A DNA stretch of 64,000 nucleotides, taken from Angiostrongylus vasorum (Eukaryota; Nematoda; Chromadorea; Rhabditida; Metastrongylidae). The stretch is taken from assembly GCA_018806985.1 (NCBI GenBank), contig JADANN010000434.1, positions 1,240,001 through 1,304,000 of the forward strand, read 5' to 3'. The position numbers were made by a program, and so were the translations under genes. Below are positions 1-11,470 of the stretch, piece after piece. The stretch's first letter is position 1; the number at the start of each line of letters is the position of its first letter. Below the pieces are notes generated by a model. The model worked only from the letters and a program-made list of their open reading frames with translations, made no database searches and was not told the DNA's origin.

Positions 1-215
1 CTAGTCGCTTGGGGCGGCAAATCTCGCTTTAACCCAATCCGGCGACTGCCTGTGGTGGTGACGATCTAGGGCAGACCTTGGCCAGGCTGACCTCGAGACT
101 CCGGAGAACCACAATAGTTATATCAGCAAAACTCCGAAAAAAAACGGGAATCATGCTGGGGCCCGCACAACAACTGAAGATGGCGCATCCACTTGTCTAA
201 GTATCTAAGTAAGTA
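1..215 (+). repeat. SINE-D copy, cut by the window start
   Basis: GGCGACTGCCTGTGGTGGTG to CTAAGTATCTAAGTAAGTAA. Confidence 0.55.
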
Positions 216-519
216 ACTCTGTGGGCTACTTGTTCAATACCTATTGTTCGTTCATATCATTGGTTGACAAGAAAAGTGAAACAATTAAAATGAACATGGA
301 AAGTCTTCGAAGCCCGATTTATAAAGCATGTAAGGAAGGCAACGGGAACGAAGTGCATCGCACTAAATGTCTTTCCCTCATATTTGAACGATTTATTTGC
401 TTTGAAATTATTTAAGGACGACAATTTTCGCATTTCTAGTGGAAGTTCCTTGAAAGCACTAGAATTTGGATGCAACATACTGGAACGATAAATTTTATTT
501 TTACACGATCCCTCTTTCA

Positions 520-866
520 CATTTACGGTGCGGATCTCAGCACTTCTCGGATTCGATTCGTTTCCTTACATCCGTCATCCACTAAGGTCGTCCAGCTTTT
601 TACATATGGCTTCGGTTGATGCTTCAGGATTTCCATTTCGTCATGAATGTCGTTGAATACCGGTGAATTCGATTCTCTCTGGAGTCCCTAAGATAGTCGG
701 GCTGGAGCGTTCCAACTTGCGTTGAAGCGAGTGACTTTTTTCGAATAAGTTTGGTACCAATTTCCTGACCGTGGAGGGATGAGGGCTTAGTGAGCCCGAG
801 GCGGGATCGAACCAGCACCGTGCTCGTGATGATCGGCACGACCACCACCGCGCTAACCGCCCCAGC
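520..866 (-). repeat. SINE-B copy
   Basis: Full length, head at 866 (GGGGCGGTTAGCGCGGTGG), B box CTGGTTCGATCCCGCC is near the tRNA consensus. Confidence 0.7.
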
Positions 867-1342
867 GGTGACATCGCGCTTAACAAATAAAATGGCTTAG
901 GTTGCCCTCCTCCACAGTAAACATTAATGCACGTGATTAACTACAAAAAACAAAAAAATGTCCACTGATAACGTGGTTTTTGGTAGTACAGTAGCAGTCG
1001 ACATGGGATTAGGCGCTGTTCCAAGAGGCAACCACGCAAATTTCGGCATTGCGTGTTGTGTATTGTCACTTAGCAAACCAAATGCATTGAATTTTACACA
1101 GGCTTCTTCGGCGGCGTACATTGTTTCGCAGAGTTTTGTTTATCTTAGCATCTTTCTTTAGCACTTTTTATATTCACCAGAACAGATATCACATCAGACA
1201 TGGCCCGTGGAAGCCTCTTATTGGTTGGATCTGTTCATACGGAAAAGCTTTTGACCTCCCACGTGTGCGTTTATTTCCAGCCGCAGTTGCTCCATCACAC
1301 TTAGGCTACTAAACCGTTACATAAATAGTGCATCAATATATA

Positions 1343-1350
<8 letters not shown>

Positions 1351-1387
<37 letters not shown>
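1351..1387. repeat. (TA)n microsatellite
   Basis: An uninterrupted TA dinucleotide run of about 37 bases. Confidence 0.95.
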
Positions 1388-1389
<2 letters not shown>

Positions 1390-1484
1390 ATAATGGTGCA
1401 ATGACGAGTTTAACCCATGGAAGATATGCGTAGGGATAAGAATAGCGCTAATAGCATCATGCAATAGAACAGTGAAGTGTTTTT

Positions 1485-1790
1485 GCGAAATCAGCCGCAA
1501 TGATGCTGAGATATTTGCAAAACTATGGACAGCAGGTGTCTGCGGTGAATACGCTATTACCCTTTCGGCGGGCTAATGCGCTCACCACCACACCATGTGC
1601 GTCCTTCGTTTCGCCTTTTTTTCGGCTAGTTTTCTTTCTCCCAGTACCATCCGCAATATCCCGTCAACGGGATTGGTCAGGTGACCCCAAGTCGGCATGA
1701 ACGCAGTCAAGCTGAAGCTATGCTATAAACCACAACGTCGTCAATTTTTATTTACTGCCCACTAATTTTTAATGGCAGGGTACTATACTT
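1485..1790 (-). repeat. SINE-C copy
   Basis: TGATGCTGAGATATTTGC to ACTAATTTTTAATGGCAGG; joins a SINE-D copy at its right end. Confidence 0.55.
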
Positions 1791-2172
1791 ACTTGATACT
1801 TTGAATGGCCCGTCCTCAGTGGTTGTGCGGACCCCAACATAACCTCCATTTTCGGAGATTTGCTGGTTAAGCCATTGTGATTCCATGGAATCCCGAGGTC
1901 AGCCGGCCAAAGTCTGCCTCAGGTCTTCACCACCACAGGCAGTCGCAGCCCTTGTGGATCAGAGGGACATTTGCCACCATGCGACTTTGGTACCAGGACG
2001 GTGGTGGATCATGGTATTGGTTTACTCTTAGCTAGGCTTCCTGATGGAAACGCCGGACTCCCCTTCTCAGCTTGGGAGATCCTGCCAGGGGTATGAATCC
2101 ACCGGCTGTACATCGCAGTCCGACACACAGGAACACCTCCCAGCCACAATGAGGCGGTAAACCGTTGGGAGG
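1783..2172 (-). repeat. SINE-D copy
   Basis: Minus orientation: tail ACTTACTTGATAC at 1788, body CACCACAGGCAGTCGCAGCC, 5' end near CCTCCCAGCCACAATGAGG. Confidence 0.55.
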
Positions 2173-2184
2173 ATAGTAGGGTTT

Positions 2185-2490
2185 TATGTGAAATATAACC
2201 ATAATGTTGCTGAAATATTTACATTGTGATTTATACCATAGCTTCAGCTTAATTGGGGTTAATGCTGATTTGTGCTCCCCAGATCAACCCCGTTGACGGG
2301 GGATTGCTGATGGCTCCTATAGGTCAGTAACGTGGCCAGAGACAGGCGAAACAAAGGATCCGCATGGTGTCGTGGTGAGCGCTTTACCGCCGGAAAGGAT
2401 AATAGCGTGTTCGGTCCCCATCGCAGACACCAGCCGTCCTGAGTTTTGCAAATATCTCAGCAACATTATGGTTATATCTAAGTAATTATT
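2185..2490 (+). repeat. SINE-C copy
   Basis: Plus orientation: ATGGTGTCGTGGTGAGCGC and GTGTTCGGTCCCCATCGC, ending TTTTGCAAATATCTCAGC. Confidence 0.55.
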
Positions 2491-2579
2491 ATATTAAAAA
2501 CTGGAACTCGTAAAATTTCCAAGGCCATTAATTATCGACCTTTTTGAGGTGATTAAGATCCTCTGAGAGCCGAGTATGT

Positions 2580-2800
2580 AAGTGTTAATAACTCAAAAGA
2601 CCAACTTTCTATAAACCTCGGCATAGATAGTAGGACTGCCCACTCGTAAGAGCACGGCTCTGAGGAAGCCGAAATCGCCGAAACGTCAGCCATCGACCAA
2701 TTACACCAACAGCAATGACAACAACAACGTCAACGACAACGAAGACCTATACCAACTTCGCATCAGCTAAAGAAGACCAGTTTATAAGATCATACAAATA
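2580..2800 (+). repeat. Penelope-type terminal fragment
   Basis: Contains ACGGCTCTGAGGAAGCCGAA and ACGTCAGCC (2655-2690) followed by a CAACAACAACGTCAACG-rich tract. The same order, core then AAC/GAC-rich tract then ACCAACCTCGCATCAGC-like end, recurs near 18000-18090 and 52195-52290. Confidence 0.45.
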
Positions 2801-2864
2801 AATATATCAGTGTTGTTTTTTTTTAGCAATGGTAAGGGAGTCCCGCTCAGAACATGAAGATTCT

Positions 2865-3835
2865 TCGTGAGCCGTATAAAAATTTCACGGAAAAATATCA
2901 CCATTCTACAACGATGTTAACATGAACGTCAAAAGTGGTTGGGCAAGGCGATACCATCTCAACAAAATTATTTACCGCCACCCTCGAGAACGTCATGCGA
3001 ACAATGGAATGGGGCAAAGAAGGAGTGAAAATCGATAGTTTGCAATTATATCATCTTGGATTTGCTGACAAGATCGTTCTTTCTTCCGTAACGTCATTGG
3101 AAAGATTGGTCTTCGACTTAATCTCATAAAAACGATGTTCATGAGGAACGGATTGGTTTCGTATGCCCCATTCACACTCAACAAAACGAATGTATCCGAA
3201 TGCTCCAGCCAGTTACGTCTATCTAGGTCGGGAAATCAACATGATGAACGACCCAACTCCAAAGCTGAGCAGATGGAAGCGAGCGGCTTAACGAACATTC
3301 AAGAGCGTAGAGGATGCAGTGAAGGGAGCAAAGAACTTCCGACTTTCTACCTACCTTTCTGGCTCCACGTTTCTTCTCGCCTTAGCTTATGTGTCTGGAA
3401 CCTGGTCATTACGTAAGAAGGATAAAAGATCACTCAGCGTGATTAAACACGCAGTCGAGCAGATAATGCTAGGAGCATCCCGTATCACACAAGTAAGAAA
3501 AAAGGATCCGAAGCTCCGAATCGCGCCAACGATGTTCTATACGCCAGTAGAAGATAAGGTGGGCCGGATGCGTGACGGGTATGAACGACAACCGATGGAC
3601 AAGAGCCGTTAGTGACTGGATTCCTCGGGATGTCAAACGTATTTCAGGAAGGCCACTGACCCGACGATCAGTGTTCTTCACGAAAACCCTTGAAGAATAA
3701 TATGACGCTCAACGAGTCCCTAATGCGAGCAGAACCCATTGGGCTACTCCTGCACGAACCAAGGAAAAATAAATGATTTATTGGGGGCCGCTTGTATCAC
3801 TCAACAATCAAGAGGACGACAAATGATACAGGTGA
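2865..3835 (+). mobile_element. RTE-type retrotransposon fragment, 5'-truncated
   Basis: Begins within the RT palm just upstream of a GVRQGDTISPKLFTA equivalent (here VGQGDTISTKLFTATLENVM) and continues through FADKIVLSS, in which the second catalytic Asp is replaced by Lys, then a YVYLGREINMMND stretch and an ITQV/RRMRDGY tail. It is the same subfamily as the copy at 5945-7905 and ends with a similar ATGATACAGGTGAT 3' terminus. Multiple stops; not functional. Confidence 0.8.
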
Positions 3836-3857
3836 TCAAATTGTGAGCAGCAAAAGT

Positions 3858-4253
3858 AATCAATGCCTTCTTCGATTATTAAGCAAACACGAGGTTGATG
3901 AAAAGATTTATTGGGTTAACGTTTCGTCTTCTTCAGAGCCGGATTGATCACAGTCAATGATCCACGGGGTGGTCGTTCTCATCACGTGGTTGTTCGCTGC
4001 CGAATCGAGTCGAATCCAATAAAGTGGAGTCTTGTATAAGAAGGCACTGTCGACAGAAACTCTTCATTCGATCGGTGCTCCACTCCAGTGGGTTCGACTC
4101 GATGCGACGACGAACAACCACTTCGCGAGGACGACCACTTGTTGATCATTGACTCTGATCAATCCGGCTCTGAAGGGAACGAACACGTCGAAGCGTCAGC
4201 GAAAATATCCGTTTGTCAACCTCGTGTTTGCCCTAGCAATTGAAGAAGGTAGT
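3858..4253. mobile_element. Fold-back (palindromic) element 1
   Basis: Left arm 3858-4040 and right arm 4075-4253 are imperfect reverse complements. Landmarks are AATGCCTTCTTC / GAAGAAGGTAGTG at the ends, AAGCAAACACGAGGTTGA / TCAACCTCGTGTTTGC next, then GAGCCGGATTGATC / GATCAATCCGGCTC. Each arm carries a version of the hammerhead-like core. No open reading frame of note. Probably a non-autonomous element mobilised by another element. Confidence 0.65.
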
Positions 4254-4628
4254 GTTATGCGGTATTTCCCGTAGTACGAGTTTTTTCCTTGCGATTGACT
4301 TCATGGCTGAGGATTAAAGAACTGTTAACGCCGCTGCATTTGCTTCTCTTATGAAATGCGACATTTTCTGTAAATCAGCTCTTGTCATTCGGTTCCTATT
4401 ACTAAAAAAAGCGGCCTAGATGTCTTCATTCTTTATGACAAGGGCATTCAGGAAGACTTGAAAAACTAGCTTCAGCGAATCTCCAAATAACACTGTTGCA
4501 CTAAATATGAGTGCTTCACCTCTGCTGCTTAGAATGGGGAATTGTAAACAGATTCCATGAACACTACGTGCAGCTGTTAGCTTTACCAAACGGAACCATA
4601 AGCCAGCTAACGAAGACCTAGATTGTTA

Positions 4629-4905
4629 GAGAGGCTTGCAGCGCAATGGTTAGAGGTGCTGTATAATAAACACGTTGTCTTTGGTTCGATCTCTTGCGCC
4701 GTGGCCTTCTTTTCCTTTACCCCTCCATCCCTCCAGATTGCTACCAGGCGGATAGCACCACTGACTAAATGCATGGCTTGCACGCCGCGAGTCATTGCAT
4801 ATGCCGATTATGCAATCAATCGCCTTCAACGATGTTTGATGAAATTGAAAGTACAGCGTATCCCCTCACGGATTGATCAACGCCGAGAGCTTCATCCTCC
4901 ATTCT
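4629..4905 (+). repeat. SINE-A copy, diverged body
   Basis: Head CAGCGCAATGGTTAGAGG and GGTTCGATCTCTTGCGCC are the most tRNA-like of the family; the middle is diverged. Ends near ATCAACGCCGAGAGC. Confidence 0.6.
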
Positions 4906-5519
4906 TTACGAAATATTATGTCACTTTTCCCAATTTCCAGGAGTAGGAAACGTTTTCGTTGGAATGAAAAATCGGCTCTCAAATTGAATTTGCTATTGAA
5001 ACGAAGAACCAGAAATTAGTAGCTTTGTCCTTTCCAGACATTATTATCAAAAAAAAAGAACTCTGCTATTGCCTTGTTTCCAGCGAGGAAAGAAATGAGA
5101 CTATTGGATGTCCTACACATTGCAAAGGAACTGTCCTATCCTCTTCCTGTTAGATGTCCTTCTATTGTTTCTTGTACCTTCTCTCACTCTATTGCACTAA
5201 TTGACTGTTCTAAAGATGCCGAAGGCTTACTGTGAACTTAAGCTGTCTTTTTGAACAGAAAAATAGCTGAGCTGTGCGATTAATGGACAACACAAACAAA
5301 TTGCATCTTTATTGCTCCCAGATTATGCTTGTGTTATTGCAGAGATTATCGTAGACGCAGGTCTCATTACATGCACCGCATGGTGGGCCCTCTTTGTAGA
5401 TCGGAACACCGACATTGACATGCGGTGGCGCATATGTGCAAACATATGACACGAAAAATGGGCTGCTCTCGTTGCATAGGCTGAAGGCGCATCCGAGTTT
5501 TGACGTTCCATCAACTGCC

Positions 5520-5945
5520 ATCTGAAAATATAACTTCAACGAAGCTGAGATATTTGCAAAAACTCTGGTCCGCAGGTGCTTATGGTGGGGAACGAACGCG
5601 TTATTGTCCTTTCCGGGGAGTAACGCGTTCACCACACCATGCGGGTCCTTCGTTTCGCCTGTCTCTCAGCTAGTTCTATCGATCTTTTGCCATCAGCAAT
5701 CACCCGTCAACGGGATTGACCTGGGGAGCCCAAATCGGCGTTGAACCCAGTTAAGCTGAAGCTATAGTTATAATCACAATTTTAACCGTTTTATTTACTG
5801 CCTACTCTTTTTTAATGGCAAGGTATATTGCGAAATATAACTTCAACGAAGCTGAGATATTTGTAAAACTCTGGAACGCGCTACTCGCCGGCAAGGACGA
5901 TAGCGCGTTCGTTCCCCACCATAGTCACCTGCGGTCCAGAGTGTT
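5520..5945 (-). repeat. SINE-C copy plus a second partial unit
   Basis: A full minus-oriented copy (5520-5825) is followed by an inverted partial unit (5826-5945). The partial unit ends ACCTGCGGTCCAGAGTG exactly where the RTE copy begins. Confidence 0.55.
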
Positions 5946-7905
5946 GTTGGAGAGATGCCACTGTCGGTAACATCGACGAAGAATACGATCGACTCATTCA
6001 ACATCTTCACGTTAGAGCTATGAAAGCTGGGAGCCCGAAAATCACCAAGAGACGTTCGTCTCTAGAAACACTCGAGCTAATTACGCCAGCGTGGAATCGC
6101 ACGAGCTGCAGGCAGCCGCGAACTAACGTCCGAACTTGCAAAACAGTGCAGACAGGCGATAAAAAGAAGATCTTAAAGAGAGAAGAGCAGCAGTAATGGT
6201 CGAAGCAGCAGAGGCAGGGGAAAAGTATTCGCAAAGCCCACCGAAGCTTCGTTAATTACAAGGCCAAAATGCACTCCGGCGCCCAGACGGAACAGTTACA
6301 GCGTCCAGAAAGGCAATGGAGAAAACTATTCACGAATATTACTCGGATCTTTTCGATAGCCACGTCCACCTTCCGTCATATGAAGTAAAGAAGGATGGAT
6401 ATGTTGTAACACCGGTTCTCCCTTCCGAAATCCGACATGCCATTTCGTCGGTGAAAAATCGAGCAACACCAGGTCCGGACAGGATAAGACCAGAACATCT
6501 GAAGAACCTTCCGTCAATCCTCGTAAACACGCTGGCTCGGCTCTTCACACGTTACCTGTCCGAATGCAAGGTCCCCACCCACTGGAAGACCAGCAAGACC
6601 GTGTTACTGTTCAAGGAGGGTGACCTATAGGATATCGGCAACTATCGTCTAATCTGCTTACTGTAGTCTGTCGTCTACAAACTTTTCACTCCAGTCATCG
6701 TAAACAGGATTGACATAACAGTGGACGAAGGGCAGCCATGTGAGGAAGTAGGGTTTCGAAAAGGATTTAGTACGATGGAGCACATCCACACGATAACAAG
6801 ACTCATTGAAGTATTGCGAGAGTACAAAAAACCGCTCTGTCTCACTTTCATCGATTTAAAGAAGGCCTTTGATTCAATTGAGATAGAAGCAGTCATGGAA
6901 GCCCTTGATAGTCAAGGAGTCCCTACTCAGTACATAAAGATTCTTCGTGAGCTGTACAGAAATTTCACAACCAAGATATCACTATTCTACAACGATATTA
7001 ACATCGGCGTCAAAAGAGGAGTTAGGCAAGGCGACACCATCTCGCCAAAATTATTTACCGCCACCCTCTAGAACGTCATGTGAACATTGGAAAAGGATAA
7101 CATCGGAGTGAAAATCGATGGTCGACAGTTACCCCATCTTCGCTTTGCTGATGACATCGTCCTTATAACACCAAAAATTAGCCAAGCGGAACGTATGCTT
7201 GCCGACTTTGATAAAGCCTGTGGAAAGATTGGTCTTCGACTAAATCTCACAAAAACGATGCTCATGAAGAACGGATTGGTTTCGAATGCTCCATTCACGG
7301 TCGACGGCTCGGATATCGCTGAATGCTCCAGTTACGTCTATCTAGGCCCCTGAAATCAGCATGATGAACGACCCTAACTCTAGAGCTGAGCAGGAGGAAG
7401 CCAGCGACTGGGCCACCTTCAAGAGCGTAGAGGATGTAGTCAAAAAGAACAAAGGAACCCTGACTCTATGCCTAAAATCACTCAGCACTATAGAACACTC
7501 AGTGGAAAGGGCGATGCTATGAGTATCCCGTATCACGCAAGTGAAGGAAGGATTCTGAAGCTCCGACCTACGCCAGCGACCAAAAAACAATCGCCCGTTC
7601 TTTACGCCAAACCGTCGAAGATAAGGTGGGCCGGAAACGTAATGCGTATAAACGACAACTGATGGACAAGAGCCGTTAGTAACTGGATTCCTCGGGGTGT
7701 TAAACGCACTGCAGGAAGACCACCGACCAGATGGTTAGAGTGCTTCACGAAAAGCCTAGAAGAAAGGTATGATGCTCGACGAGTCTCTAGGGCGAGCAGA
7801 ACCCATTGGGCTACTCTTGCACGCGGCAGGGGAAAAATGGAAGATTTACTGGCGCCCGCTCGAGTCAATCAATGATCAAGAGAACAACAGATGATACAGG
7901 TGATA
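5945..7905 (+). mobile_element. RTE-type non-LTR retrotransposon, decayed
   Basis: Plus-strand reading in shifting frames recovers a linker region, then reverse transcriptase from about 6316 (HEYYSDLFDSHVHLP, ATPGPDRIRPEHLKN) through GFRKGFSTMEHIHT, FIDLKKAFDSIE, GVRQGDTISPKLFTA and the catalytic FADDIVL near 7145, followed by the thumb and a C-terminal PIGL/THWATLA-like tail. In-frame stops near 6628, 6664, 7069 and 7081 and frameshifts show it is dead. The endonuclease half is absent: the 5' boundary coincides with a SINE-C fragment, so the copy is 5'-truncated or recombined there. Confidence 0.85.
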
Positions 7906-9069
7906 GCGATAATTCGTTCCGCAGCTATCAGACTGCTATCAGTTGGAATGGCCACTTTCATTCCTTAGGTAAAGTGATCCGTGAGAGAGTGCCAGGCAAC
8001 TCTGGTGTCAATTTCCCAAACCCGAATGGATAGAAGCTGAAAGCGACAATATTCAGTAATTCTAGACCAAGAGAATTAATCCAAAACGATGAACAACGAG
8101 ATTGACTACAAGGACTGATGTCGATGGAATCACGATAGTGGTAGGTGAGAAAGAGCGACAGAAAACAAAAAGAAGAAATTAACGAAAGTCGTTCAAAGAT
8201 CAATCAAACGTTCCTAAAAGCAGTTACACCCTTCAAAAGATATATCTCAATCAATCATAAGCTTAGCCAACTGGATTGAAGGCTACTGGAATGTAGAGAA
8301 CTTCGCCAACAACATGCAAGTTTCATACTCTACCACAGCGGAAATTGGATTTTTTAAAAAATCTTATTTAACGAAAGCTATACCCTTGAGAAAACCCCTT
8401 CAATAGGTGTGTTAAATTGACCAACTTTATAAGCCCTCTGGATAGTGAAAATTAGCGGTGGTTATCCAAAAATCGACATCGTCCTTTGTGTAGGGCATAG
8501 TGTGTTCCATTTCTAACGTGATTTATTGACTCTTTTGATTTGAAATTGTTAACATGGGTTATGATTGCGGTATGGGATGATCTTCCATACGCTCACAGCA
8601 ACGAGTTTGATAGGTGAAACATAGTAAAGTGTAGAATATAGTAACGATCACAATGATGCTGTGTACTGACAATATCATACTTATGTATGGATAAAGTAAA
8701 AGCCACTTCTATAAGTACACAATGTCCTTAAACCCACAATTCCTCTGGTTACGAAAACACCGTGTTTACACCGTCTATCGTCTCAAACATACATTAAGTC
8801 TTTAAAGAATATGCTTCCAATTTTAAATTTGCTTAGTACTGAGATCCCAAGAAACCTGAGCACAAAATCTGAGTTTTATAAAATTTCCAACATTTAAGCC
8901 AACAATGGCGCGATAGCGGGAAACATCTATGACACTTTGGAGGGCACCACCGTATCCTGGTAGACCAAATCTCACTTGTTCAATTGTTTTCGTGCTCGAA
9001 ATACAAGTGTTAAGGCAAAAGGATGAAGAAAATACATCTTGCCGACTCCAAAAGAACGTGTTTTGTAGG
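7906..9069. other. Intergenic stretch with nothing recognised
   Basis: AT-rich, with many stops in all frames. No transposon motif, SINE head or splice-consistent exon was found. Confidence 0.5.
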
Positions 9070-9300
9070 CAAAAATTTATAGCAGTTCTTCGTATTGTTG
9101 TTGAGCAAACACGAGGTGTTATTTTTATTCTTTATTCACGAACAAGCTGACGTTTCGGCGGATTTCGCCTTCCTCAGAGTCTGGAAAGGTCAAGTTGACA
9201 GCAATCTACCCGGCCAAACACCTCCATAACCAGACAGAGAAAACGCTGAACCAAGATTTCAATCATATTAAACACACAATACCCTCTTTGCACACTCACC
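9070..9300 (-). repeat. Penelope-type terminal sequence
   Basis: Holds the conserved core on the minus strand (9146-9177) and a CAGACTCTGAGG lead-in. It lies downstream of the GIY-YIG remnant on the same strand, the expected place for a terminal repeat. The segment at 27130-27260 shares the TTCAGAATCTGGAAAG part. Confidence 0.5.
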
Positions 9301-9354
9301 GCATTCTATGAGCCTTCCAATAAATATTTCACGTGCAGACCAACCGCACAGAGT

Positions 9355-9935
9355 TCACATGGAATTGTAATGTACCCATCTCATCAGAATAACAGGCTTT
9401 ATATACTGCCCAATATCACGCGTGATAATGAGGCATTCCTCCCTGCGGTTCATTTTCGGATTTCTGGAATTGATCCAGAACGCCTCGACAGTTTTTCCGC
9501 GCTTGTGTTCGCGATTCCCGTGCGAGGATCGTGACCTGTACTTCAAAGTCCTCCGCGTTGTGTCTCTGGGTCCTATGCGTGCCTAGTGGGGTATTTGGTT
9601 TACGTTTACCGACTAGGTGTTCTTTTATGCGGACACAGAGTGGTCTACCCGTTTCTCCAATGTATTCGTCTCCGCACGCCTTACAGGAGATCAGATAGAC
9701 TGTACCCCAGCTCATGCAATCACCGTCTCTACGATTAGGGCAAATTATGCAGTTTTGCGTTGTACATAGACGGTCATGTAGGCGGTTACGAACTAGCTGG
9801 CCCCTAGGAGTACTCGGTGGTATTTCAACTACGTTTACCGAATCCCTCAAGACCCGCCCTTCTTAAGCAGCGTTTTATAGCTGCACTTACATCATTTGAG
9901 ATGAAGGGTAGGATAAATGGGACCTTTCTGTGCTA
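9355..9935 (-). mobile_element. Penelope-like element, GIY-YIG endonuclease end
   Basis: The 144-residue frame at 9850-9416 carries RGQLVRNRLHDRLC, a CTTQNCIICPNRRDGDC zinc-finger-like cluster and the endonuclease signature WGTVYLISCKACGDEYIGET followed by RPLCVRIKEHLVGK. Tyr/Tyr, Arg and His of the GIY-YIG core are in place. The reverse transcriptase normally upstream is missing beyond a short linker trace at 9850-9935. A terminal-type sequence with the hammerhead-like core lies just downstream at 9146-9177. Confidence 0.82.
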
Positions 9936-10259
9936 AAGGGTTTTTTAGGAACTAACAGAACTAAACATGAGCTGGGGCAGATTAACTAGCCATTACTTTC
10001 ACAGCAAAAACATTGAAACCAATGCGTGCTGTCTCAAACAAGTTTGTGCTGATCCAGATTCTAACTTGCTGAACAACTTCGTTACTGGTAAGGATCAATC
10101 ATTGTTCTTGCACCAACTTATGCGATGCTCGTGGGTCCCAAGTATCTATACAAGTTGGACAATACGTCTTTCTTCTTGTCGGTTCTCCGTGTTCGTTAAG
10201 TGTAAACTCGTGCTTTTTCTAAATATTAATAAGAACAAAAATTACATTCACAAAAGGTG

Positions 10260-10529
10260 CTATATGTGTTCAGTATTTCGGTTCATAACATAGAATCTCT
10301 GTCCAGAATCGTCCATTAAGACGATTGCCCATGATTGATCAGAATGACCGGAATGGAAAGAACAACCGATAATTCCCACAGGATCTGCAATGTTGGAAAT
10401 TGAAAAAGTTGAAAATCTGCAAAGTTCGAATGAACGGGCAGGCAGGAATCCTCCAAAATACTCACCAAAGTTAAACCATTCTCCACAGTTTAGTAGAAGG
10501 AATCCTCTATCTCCTGAGATTCGTGCCAT
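10260..10529 (-). CDS. Small two-exon coding piece, unknown function
   Basis: Exon 10529 (ATG) to 10466 ends at a strong GTGAGT donor; exon 10384-10260 starts after TTGCAG and runs to TAG. The phases agree (split Asp codon), giving 62 aa. Sequence features include GDRGFLLLNCGEWFNF, then DPVGIIGCSFHSGHSDQSWA and a VLMDDSGQRFYVMN strand-like end. An AATCTCAG acceptor at about 10514-10521 means the first exon could instead start at 10513 as an internal exon in phase 1. SINE-A copy 10575-10853 sits immediately upstream, where a preceding exon would be expected. It may be the 3' end of a longer gene, an exon displaced by the insertion, or a pseudogene. Confidence 0.45.
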   Translation of the reverse strand: MARISGDRGFLLLNCGEWFNFGEYFGGFLPARSFELCRFSTFSISNIADPVGIIGCSFHSGHSDQSWAIVLMDDSGQRFYVMNRNTEHI

Positions 10530-10574
10530 CGTCAAGTAAATGAACGGTTAAAATCTAAATCGGTGGAATGGGTA

Positions 10575-10853
10575 GCGCTAAACCCTCTTGGCGTTGATCC
10601 ACCCTTGAGGGATGCGTCATGCATTCGACTTCCTTAAGCACCTTTGAAGGTGATTGAATGCATATCTGGCCTTTATAATGACTCGCGGTGGCCTACCGAT
10701 GTACTGGGCCAGTGCTGCTATCCTCGTAGACAAGTCTGGTACCAATTTGCCGACCTCGGAGGGATGGAAGGCTTGGCGAACCATGGACGCGGGGATCGAC
10801 TCCACATGTGTTGCAGGGCGCTCCCCGACCACAACGCCACATGTGCCCTTGGG
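10575..10853 (-). repeat. SINE-A copy next to the orphan exon pair
   Basis: Full length, tail at the low-coordinate end (GGCGTTGATCCACCCTTGAG). Lies 46 bases from the ATG at 10529. Confidence 0.7.
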
Positions 10854-11104
10854 ATTGGGATACAAAAGAATACTACAACAAATCGACCATGAGTACTACA
10901 GTGCTAGGAATGCCGAAGATGTTTAAGTAAGTTTACAATGCATTATACACGTGTAACATTTATTATCAATAGCAAAAATACACTGTTGATGGTATACATT
11001 TTATGTTGAGATCATAGCAGCAACGCATGCTTTGCAAACAATGTGAGATTTGCAACTGTTGGACATCAAAGAAAAATCGATTCCCGAACTTTCTTATGAC
11101 TTAC

Positions 11105-11225
11105 ATCGATTTACAGGAAATGCAAGAGATTCGAATTTGCCTGCCAGCTTTCTCCCGAAACGTATCGATTTGCAGGAAATGGAAGGGATTCGAAAGTGCC
11201 TGTCTAGGCAACATGGACCACAAGT
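11105..11225. repeat. Short tandem duplication of about 60 bp
   Basis: CGATTTACAGGAAATGCAAG and CGATTTGCAGGAAATGGAAG, each followed by AGATTCG or GGATTCG and a TGCCTG element. Confidence 0.55.
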
Positions 11226-11470
11226 CATCCGGTCATCTTGATAAGACTGTCCTGTACCTTTAAGGGCATTTCTTAAACAAAAACAAGTTTATAACACGAT
11301 ATGGTAACGACTGTGGAAGACTGCATCAGCCAATGCATTAGTGCGAACTCGAAAACGAGCTTGTTAAAGGCTATCTATATATCATCATTATAATGGACGT
11401 CCAGTAAAATTATTTGACAGAGCACATGCTAGAGCAACTTTGCTTATGCAAATGACAATGAGATGAATCA

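Noticed and set aside
9967..10293. Plus-strand 108-codon frame
   Set aside because: Low-complexity Asn/Lys-rich end, no splice or start context, and it overlaps the better supported minus-strand exon pair.
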